From positions 1 to 12,286 of the forward strand of contig CAZMVD010000123.1 of assembly GCA_964569425.1 (NCBI GenBank): a DNA stretch of 12,286 nucleotides, written 5' to 3'. The notes below the pieces were generated by a model. That model saw nothing but the letters and a program-made list of their open reading frames with translations. It had not been told where the DNA came from and searched no databases. The stretch comes from JACQXM01 sp964569425. Lineage in GTDB: Bacteria > Planctomycetota > Phycisphaerae > UBA1845. The number at the start of each line of letters is the position of its first letter. Within the stretch, counting starts at the first letter, position 1. Below, in pieces: positions 7,101-12,286 of the stretch. Both the position numbers and the translations under genes were made by a program.

Positions 7101-8974
7101 AGACTCTTTCCGTTCAATTGTTCAATGATCGCGTTTTCCACTTCGCGGATCATGAAAGGCTTGCCTTGGACCTTGTTCAGACCGACCGCGTCGATCAGAA
7201 ACTCGGCGCGGATGCGCAGCCGAAGCTGACCGAGATTCATCTCCGGAATCAGCACCCGCTGAAACCGACCGAGGACTTCCTTGACGTTGCGCGGCATGGG
7301 GTCGAGGTACCGCAGATGCGCGCTCGACACGCTCATGCCCTTCTTGCGGCAGCGATCCACCGCCGAGGTAATGGCGCCGTACGTGCTCCCCCAGCCCAAC
7401 ACCAGCAGGTCGCCCGAAGCGTCGCCGTGCACCGCCAGCGGAGGGATGGTGCCCGCAATGTGATCGATCTTGCGCCGGCGAACCCGAATCATGTGATCGT
7501 GGTTTTCCGGTTCATAACACACGTCGCCCGTGACGTCCTGCTTTTCCAGACCGCCGATGCGATGCTGCAATCCCGGCGTCCCCGGAATCGCCCATTGCCG
7601 TACCAGCTTCTCATTCCGCTTGTACGGCAGAAAACCGTTGCCCGCGACCGGATGCTTGATCTCCAGGTGCGGGAACTTCTTCGTATCCGGCAGCATCCAC
7701 GGCTCCGCCCCGTTGGCCAGGTAGCCGTCGCTCAGCAGCATCACCGGCGTCATGAACTCCGTGGCAATGCGAAATGCCTCGATCGCCATCGTAAAACAGT
7801 CGGCCGGGGTCGACGGCGCGAGCACGCAAACCGGCGCCTCGCCGTTACGCCCGTAAATCGCCTGGCAAAGATCCGCCTGCTCGGTCTTCGTGGGCAGCCC
7901 CGTGCTCGGACCGCCGCGCTGTACGTTCACGATCACGATCGGCAGTTCGGTCATCACCCCCAAACCGATGGCCTCTCCCTTGAGCGCCACGCCCGGCCCG
8001 CTGGTGCCCGTGACCGCAAACGCCCCCGCAAACGCCGCGCCGAGCACCGCCGTAACCGCCGCGATCTCATCCTCCGCCTGGAACGTGCGTACGTCGAAGT
8101 TCTTGTGCCGCGCAAGCTCGTGCAGAATGTCGCTCGCCGGCGTGATCGGGTAACTGCCGTAAAACAGCGGCTTGTCCGCCAGCCGCGCCGCCGTGATCAG
8201 CCCCATCGCCAGCGCTTCGTTGCCCGTCACCTTGCGGTAGCGCCCGGGCGCGATCTTCGCCGGGGCGACCACGTAACGCACCGGAAACATCTCGGTGGTT
8301 TCGCCGAAATAGTACCCCGCTTTCAGCGTCTTGATGTTGGCATCGCACACCGCCGGCTTGGACCCGAACTTCGATTCAATCCACCGGACCGTCGGCTCCA
8401 GCGACCGGTTGAACAGCCAGTACACCAGCCCCAGCGCAAAAAAGTTCTTGCACCGCCCCACGGCTCGACCGGTCAGCCCCGTGTCCGCACAGGCCTGCGC
8501 ATTGAGCTTGTCGATCGGAACCCGAAAAAGGCGATACTTCTTCACCTCTTCCCCGTCGAGCGGGTTGACCTCGCCGTAACCGGCCTTGGCCAGGTTTTGC
8601 TTGTTGAAGGCATCCTCGTTGACCACCAGAATCCCGCCCGGCTCCAGGTCCGCAAGGTTGGACTTCAACGCCGCGGGGTTCATCGCGATTAACGCGTTGA
8701 CGCAATCGCCCGGCGTACGCAGCTTGTGCGCGCCGAACGCAAGCTGGTATCCGCTCACCCCCGCAATCGTGCCCGCCGGCGCGCGAATCTCCGCCGGAAA
8801 GTCGGGCAGCGTGCTCACGTCATTGCCGAAAATCGCGGAGGTGTTGGTCATCTGCGTCCCGGCGAGCTGCATCCCGTCGCCGGAGTCGCCACAGAAGCGG
8901 ACGGTAATCTCCTCCATCTGTTGAACGTCGACCGGCCTCCGTGCGGTCGGCTGCGGCTGAGTGGAAACCACCAT
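7097..8974 (-). CDS. korA: 2-oxoacid:ferredoxin oxidoreductase, fused gamma-alpha subunit (probably 2-oxoglutarate)
   Basis: The large subunit of the same enzyme, 625 residues, with gamma and alpha domains fused as in the archaeal and many bacterial two-subunit enzymes. The gamma domain occupies about 22-215 and begins ITVRFCGDSGDGMQLAGTQ (23-41). A linker leads to the TPP-associated alpha domain from about 250, with the catalytic/CoA-binding motif YPITP (275-279), QAEDE (299-303), VTGTSGPG (321-328) and QRGGPSTGLPTKTEQADL (352-369), all intact. A C-terminal domain (about 520-625) starts LLVLGWGSTYGA. The ATG at 8974 has AGGGGAG 11 bases upstream, a little far; about 20 polar residues precede the conserved domain. 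It is the first gene of the pair and faces metK across a divergent spacer. In bacteria with this enzyme it can stand in for 2-oxoglutarate dehydrogenase in the TCA cycle or work in reverse for CO2 fixation; direction is not shown here. Confidence 0.93.
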   Translation of the reverse strand: MVVSTQPQPTARRPVDVQQMEEITVRFCGDSGDGMQLAGTQMTNTSAIFGNDVSTLPDFPAEIRAPAGTIAGVSGYQLAFGAHKLRTPGDCVNALIAMNPAALKSNLADLEPGGILVVNEDAFNKQNLAKAGYGEVNPLDGEEVKKYRLFRVPIDKLNAQACADTGLTGRAVGRCKNFFALGLVYWLFNRSLEPTVRWIESKFGSKPAVCDANIKTLKAGYYFGETTEMFPVRYVVAPAKIAPGRYRKVTGNEALAMGLITAARLADKPLFYGSYPITPASDILHELARHKNFDVRTFQAEDEIAAVTAVLGAAFAGAFAVTGTSGPGVALKGEAIGLGVMTELPIVIVNVQRGGPSTGLPTKTEQADLCQAIYGRNGEAPVCVLAPSTPADCFTMAIEAFRIATEFMTPVMLLSDGYLANGAEPWMLPDTKKFPHLEIKHPVAGNGFLPYKRNEKLVRQWAIPGTPGLQHRIGGLEKQDVTGDVCYEPENHDHMIRVRRRKIDHIAGTIPPLAVHGDASGDLLVLGWGSTYGAITSAVDRCRKKGMSVSSAHLRYLDPMPRNVKEVLGRFQRVLIPEMNLGQLRLRIRAEFLIDAVGLNKVQGKPFMIREVENAIIEQLNGKSL

Positions 8975-9074
8975 GGCGTGTCAGGCTCCCCTAAAGAAAA
9001 CCGCCGGGAACGCGCTCGGACAATTCGACCCGAACCCGTCAACCCGGCGTCATAGTGTTGAGATCCGGCAGTGG

Positions 9075-9090
9075 GGCGCAGTCCTGCGCC
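9075..9090. repeat. Perfect 7-bp palindromic hairpin
   Basis: GGCGCAG (9075-9081) and CTGCGCC (9084-9090) pair exactly around the two bases TC. A loop this short means one or two closing pairs would open in RNA. It lies about 100 bp upstream of the korA start and 270 bp upstream of metK. It has no T-run on either side. It resembles short palindromic intergenic repeats, but only one copy is present in this window. Confidence 0.45.
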
Positions 9091-9160
9091 TACATCGGCC
9101 TATCGTGTCGTGCACCTGCATCAACGCTTTCGCACAAAAAAACCGCTGAGCACAGTAGTT

Positions 9161-9166
9161 TATAAT
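9161..9166 (+). promoter_or_regulatory. Candidate -10 element for metK
   Basis: TATAAT occurs in the only AT-rich island of the spacer, 194 bases before the metK ATG. No -35 match is present at normal spacing (AAAAAC is found there). The same island read on the minus strand gives TTATTATAA, so it could equally serve korA. If it is used for metK the leader would be about 185 nt. Confidence 0.25.
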
Positions 9167-9360
9167 AACGCCCCCCCAAAAACAAGGCGCAAGAACCCGC
9201 CGAATCGGACGTTCCAGGCGCCGCGACCCGGCCACCGGACCCTTCCCCGACCCGATTTGACGAACATCCCCGAAACGGTTGCGATTCACCGAAACCAGCC
9301 CTAAGATCGAACCATACTGGCCGCCGCAGGCCCTTCCCGACAGTCCTGACAGGAGCTTGA

Positions 9361-10611
9361 ATGGTGTCTCGAACCCAAACGACGGATGCGCACTTGTTTA
9401 CCTCGGAATCGGTCTCCATGGGCCATCCCGACAAGGTATCGGATCAGATTTCGGACGCCCTGCTCGACAGCCTGATTCGCCACGACCCCCTCGCCCGGGT
9501 GGCCATCGAGACGCTGGTAACCACCAATTTCGTCATGGTCGCCGGCGAAGTGACCGTCCACAACGCCGAGGCCCAAAAGGCCCTGGCGCCCGCCGAGCAG
9601 GAACGAGTGGTCCGCGACACCATCCGCCGCATCGGCTACGACGATCCACGTAGCGAGTTCGATTACCGCGCCTGCCAATTCGTCTCGAAAATCCACCCGC
9701 AGTCACCGGATATCAGCCGTGGCGTAACCGCTTCCTCCGGCACCCACGCCGAACAGGGCGCCGGCGACCAGGGGTTGATGTTCGGCTTCGCCTGCAACGA
9801 AACCCGCACCCTGATGCCCCTGCCCATTCACCTCGCCCACCGACTCGTCGAACGCCTCGCCCAGGTACGCCAGAACGGCGAGATCCCCTGGCTGCGACCC
9901 GACGCCAAGTCGCAAGTCACCATCGAATACCACGGCGCCAAGCCCGTCCGGCTCGACACGCTCGTCCTGTCCACCCAGCACACCGAAGACAAAATCGACC
10001 CGCGCACCGACGAAATGAGCGACGCGGCCAAGGAAGAAATCCGCCAGAAAGTCATTCGCCCCGTCATCGATCACGAATGCCCCGATCTCGCCGGCGACAA
10101 ACCCACCGTACACATCAACCCCACCGGCCGCTTCGTCATCGGCGGCCCCCATGGCGATTGCGGGCTGACCGGTCGAAAAATCATCGTCGATACCTACGGC
10201 GGCCGCGGCCGCCACGGCGGCGGGGCGTTCTCCGGCAAGGACCCCACCAAGGTGGACCGTTCGGCGACCTACATGGCGCGGCACGTCGCCAAGAACGTGG
10301 TCGCCGCCGGGCTGGCCGAACAATGCGAAGTGCAGGTCGCCTATGCCATCGGCGTGGCCGATCCGGTCAGCGTGTCCGTCAACACCTTCGAAACCGGCAC
10401 CGTCCCCGACGCCCAGTTGGCGTCCATCATCCGCAAGCTGTTTCCGCTCAAGCCGGCACAGTTGATTGAATACCTGGACTTGCGCCGCCCGGTGTACTTC
10501 GAAACCGCGCGCCACGGCCACTTCGGCCGCGAAGGCGACGGCTTCACCTGGGAAAAGACCCATCGCGTCGAAGAACTTCGCCGCGCCGCCCAGGTCCGCG
10601 TGGCGGTGTAG
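9361..10611 (+). CDS. metK: S-adenosylmethionine synthetase
   Basis: MetK makes S-adenosylmethionine from methionine and ATP, the cell's methyl donor. At 416 residues it is about 30 longer than E. coli MetK (384). All three family signatures are present: FTSESVSMGHPDKVSDQISD (13-32), GAGDQGLMFG (133-142) and the P-loop-like GGGAFSGKDPTKVDRS (286-301). The residue before GHPDK is Met20, where E. coli has Glu; I believe this variant is normal in some lineages and does not mean loss of activity. The ATG at 9361 has AGGAG 5 bases upstream, a strong start. It is a single gene: korA lies divergently upstream, and a 435-bp spacer separates it from the methyltransferase module on the same strand, which would use its product. 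Confidence 0.97.
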   Translation: MVSRTQTTDAHLFTSESVSMGHPDKVSDQISDALLDSLIRHDPLARVAIETLVTTNFVMVAGEVTVHNAEAQKALAPAEQERVVRDTIRRIGYDDPRSEFDYRACQFVSKIHPQSPDISRGVTASSGTHAEQGAGDQGLMFGFACNETRTLMPLPIHLAHRLVERLAQVRQNGEIPWLRPDAKSQVTIEYHGAKPVRLDTLVLSTQHTEDKIDPRTDEMSDAAKEEIRQKVIRPVIDHECPDLAGDKPTVHINPTGRFVIGGPHGDCGLTGRKIIVDTYGGRGRHGGGAFSGKDPTKVDRSATYMARHVAKNVVAAGLAEQCEVQVAYAIGVADPVSVSVNTFETGTVPDAQLASIIRKLFPLKPAQLIEYLDLRRPVYFETARHGHFGREGDGFTWEKTHRVEELRRAAQVRVAV

Positions 10612-11046
10612 CAGCTAGTTGGACGGCCCGTAGCCCGATTTGTACTGGCTGCCCAATCCAGCGGGCATTGAATCGCCGCGGCGGATGTGCACGACCTTCA
10701 ATCGGTCCGCGAGGCATCCGACTTCGGTAACGCGCCTGCTTTTCGCCAGATTTCGCACATTCTGCGAGATGCTCGGTCCATGCGCCTTCGCGCAACGTCC
10801 ATGCGCCGTTACGCTCCGTCTATGCAGCGCCGCTATGTCGACATGGCCCAACTCTCGACCCATATCTTACACCGTGATATTGCCCTGACGCGGGCGGCAG
10901 CGTAACCTCCTGCCCATGTGGCAACGAATTCTCGGACGGCAAGGATCTTAGCGCGCCGGGCTCGACGCCACCGCGCAACGCTGCCGGTCTGCCGCCGGAG
11001 GTTGCGAGTCCCCGCTGGGTCCCGTCGCAGACGATCAGGAGCGCTC
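10612..11046. other. 435-bp spacer between metK and the methyltransferase
   Basis: No gene is called here. It contains a three-fold imperfect 21-bp repeat (10776-10838) inside a GTG-started frame of 72 codons (10687-10905) that has no ribosome binding site or recognisable content. No terminator hairpin with a T-run was seen after metK. A weak promoter look-alike (TTGCCC at 10880-10885, 17 bases, TAACCT) precedes the methyltransferase. GGTTGCGAGTCC near 11000 recalls a tRNA T-arm but has one base too many and no partner arms. The region marks the change from GC-rich housekeeping DNA to the less GC-rich module on the right. Confidence 0.5.
10776..10838. repeat. Three imperfect 21-bp direct repeats
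   Basis: Units begin at 10776, 10797 and 10818 and share GTCCATGCGCC or, in the third, GTCTATGCAGC; the later half of each unit is more variable. In the frame of 10687-10905 the units read SMRLRAT, SMRRYAP and SMQRRYV, but that frame is not credible as a gene. Possible readings are tandem protein-binding sites or a degraded minisatellite. Confidence 0.45.
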
Positions 11047-12037
11047 ATGGCCAAGAGAACCACGAAGCCGCCCAGAACGACCGGCAGAACGCCCATTGAT
11101 CAGCGTAGATCGCTGTTGTCTTCGACACAACTGAGCGGCGTTGAGTTGAAGCTGCACACGTCAGCACCCCTTCGGGTTCCCGTCCAAGAATGGCGTGGGG
11201 AGATTGGTGACCGCGAATGGAGCCTTTACCAGGGCGATGCGAAGGCAACGATGCATTTGCTCGCGAAAGACAGCGTGGATTGCGTCGTNNNNNNNNNNGA
11301 CTTCGCCACCCTATTTCTGGCTGCGTGACTATAAGGTAGACGGGCAGATTGGTCTCGAAGACAGCGTGGATGGATACGTTGTCGCGCTAACCGATGTCAT
11401 GGAGGAGGTATACCGGGTCTTGAAGCCTGACGGTGTCCTGTTTCTGAATCTTGGGGATACGTACTACTCTGGCAAGGGCGAGTCGCAGGGGATTGACCGC
11501 AAGAGTTCAAAGCGACGCTTCGGGTTGCGCGCTGTGGACAAGAGTGGAGGGCTAGGTATCGGACTTCAGCGTAAGTCCATCATCGGTGTGCCGTGGCGGG
11601 TCGCCGAGAAGATGTGTCGGCAGCGATGGATTCTGCGATCACCGATCATCTGGCATCGTCAAGCCCACCTTCGCGAATCGGTCAAAGATCGCCCCGCGCG
11701 GGGGTACGAATACATCTTCATGTTTGTAAAATCACGCTTCTACCACTTCAATCGGGAGGCGTTGCCCAAGAACGGAAGCTCTGAAGATGTCTGGACCATT
11801 CCCACGCGCACCCGTTCAAACGGTCAAATCGACACGGCCCCTTATCCGGATGAACTCGTCGAGCGATGCTTGGACGTGGGTTGCAAACCCGGCGGCACGG
11901 TCCTTGATCCGTTTTGCGGTGCTGGGACCACGATGCGCGTTGCGCTGCGGAAGAATTACAACGCGATTGGCATTGAACTCAATCGCGAGTTCTGCCAATA
12001 CATCTTGAAGTCGCTTTCGGGGGCGGAAGCGACGTGA
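11047..12037 (+). CDS. DNA methyltransferase, beta class (N4-cytosine or N6-adenine), crossed by an N gap
   Basis: A SAM-dependent DNA methyltransferase, probably the modification enzyme of a restriction or defence module. The ATG at 11047 has AGGAG 6 bases upstream. Ten Ns at 11289-11298 shift the frame in the assembly. Dropping them joins GTCGT to GACTTCG, giving an uninterrupted 326-residue protein with DCVVTSPPYFWLRDY across the join. Motif IV is TSPPY (82-86), and the SAM-binding motif I lies near the C-terminus as LDPFCGAGTT (283-292) after APYPDEL (261-267); this IV-before-I order is the beta class. TSPPY is more typical of N4-cytosine than N6-adenine enzymes, but both use it at times. 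The 81 residues before motif IV include a basic N-terminal tail. Target recognition probably involves the region between about 130 and 245. It overlaps the next gene by GTGA. The gene is less GC-rich than metK, suggesting acquisition by transfer. Confidence 0.9.
11289..11298. other. Assembly gap of 10 Ns inside the methyltransferase gene
   Basis: A run of exactly ten Ns, a common placeholder length rather than a measured size. The bases either side fit together in frame if the gap is zero, or any multiple of three, and with zero they give the expected catalytic motif. The apparent frameshift is therefore an artefact. Confidence 0.95.
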
Positions 12038-12286
12038 AATATTTTTCAATCAAGCAGATTCGAGAGTCGCTAAGTAAGCTGCGGGGGCACCATCCCGTCT
12101 TTGGTGTCACCTTCTTTGTGATGAAAAAGGAGAAGGCGCCGGTTGGGAAGAAAGCCCGTTTCCAACTTGACGCCCTCAACGACGACTTTCTCAAGGCGCA
12201 TTATCGACTGCACCCCAAGTCGAGCTATTTCTTCCGCGTCTTTCGTCAGGGTACGCCTGAAGAAAAGGACTGGAATAAACCCAACT
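12034..12286 (+). CDS. Unrecognised protein coupled to the methyltransferase, 3'-truncated by window edge
   Basis: The frame opens with GTG at 12034, overlapping the methyltransferase stop as GTGA, and stays open for 84 codons to the window end. The N-terminus reads MKYFSIKQIRESLSKLRGHH and continues with PVFGVTFFVMKKEKAPVG, a mixed helix/strand sequence rich in Lys, Arg, Phe and Tyr, ending SSYFFRVFRQGTPEEKDW. No signal peptide, membrane segment, Walker motif or nuclease motif (HNH, GIY-YIG, PD-(D/E)xK) is visible in this part. I do not recognise the family. Its position and translational coupling make a restriction endonuclease, or another defence effector or ATPase acting with the methyltransferase, the leading guess; the 84 residues seen cannot establish it. 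The absence of stop codons across the whole stretch and the GTGA overlap, which recurs in the ABC operon here, support it as a real gene. Confidence 0.75.
   Translation, partial: MKYFSIKQIRESLSKLRGHHPVFGVTFFVMKKEKAPVGKKARFQLDALNDDFLKAHYRLHPKSSYFFRVFRQGTPEEKDWNKPN

Larger units (their letters stand above)
8975..9360. other. 386-bp divergent spacer between korA and metK
   Basis: Promoters for both korA (minus) and metK (plus) should lie here. It contains a perfect hairpin (9075-9090), an AT-rich island at about 9134-9166 with a TATAAT, a run of seven C (9171-9177), and then a C-rich stretch up to metK. I looked for the conserved core of SAM-I type riboswitches ahead of metK and saw none. No coding frame is convincing. 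The metK ribosome binding site AGGAG is at 9351-9355. Confidence 0.5.

Noticed and set aside
10687..10905. Small 72-residue gene
   Set aside because: GTG start without a ribosome binding site, no recognisable content, and its internal 7-residue repeats come from the 21-bp DNA repeat.
10975..11040. tRNA remnant or attachment site
   Set aside because: GGTTGCGAGTCC resembles a T-arm, but the loop has one base too many and no anticodon, D or acceptor arm can be paired around it.
11195..11328. Pseudogene or two separate genes at the methyltransferase frameshift
   Set aside because: The frame change is exactly at the 10 Ns, and removing them restores one continuous frame with the catalytic motif.

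Overview
The window reads as chromosomal DNA of a GC-rich bacterium, most likely a planctomycete (Phycisphaerae-like). This is inference from gene content: a flagellar switch gene, a two-subunit 2-oxoacid:ferredoxin oxidoreductase, a long MetK with 'SVSMGHPDK' in place of the E. coli 'SVSEGHPDK', a large WD40-like protein with the tail module often seen in caspase-linked beta-propeller proteins, and palindromic intergenic repeats. No rRNA, tRNA or other phylogenetic marker is present to confirm it.

Layout. (1) 3-1673 (+): 3' part of a WD40-like protein, running in from the left edge. (2) 1802-2803 (-): fliM, convergent with the WD40 gene and without other flagellar genes. (3) 2804-3121: a 318-bp spacer with inverted repeats. 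(4) 3122-5764 (-): a compact three-gene ABC-2 exporter operon, ATPase then two DUF990-type permeases, with a GTGA overlap and a 10-bp spacer. (5) 5835-6059: a five-unit tandem array of a palindromic hairpin element, placed just after the korB stop codon and before the ABC operon. (6) 6078-8974 (-): korA-korB, overlapping by ATGA. (7) 8975-9360: a 386-bp divergent spacer with one hairpin. (8) 9361-10611 (+): metK. (9) 10612-11046: a 435-bp spacer with a three-fold 21-bp repeat. (10) 11047-12286 (+): a beta-class DNA methyltransferase gene interrupted only by a 10-N assembly gap, followed with a GTGA overlap by the 5' end of an unrecognised gene, probably its restriction or defence partner.

How the genes fit together. 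The middle (fliM through metK) is housekeeping: motility, export, ferredoxin-linked central carbon metabolism and SAM synthesis. Both ends (WD40 gene; methyltransferase module) look accessory and less GC-rich: hand counts of one 60-base line each give 34/60 and 33/60 G+C, against 42/60 in metK. The most useful results are that the methyltransferase is intact once the Ns are removed (the joined sequence restores motif IV, TSPPY), that an unknown gene is translationally coupled to it, and that a regular hairpin array lies between korB and the ABC operon. I did not find a clearly new biological system inside the window. The best candidate for one is the methyltransferase-plus-unknown module that runs off the right edge.
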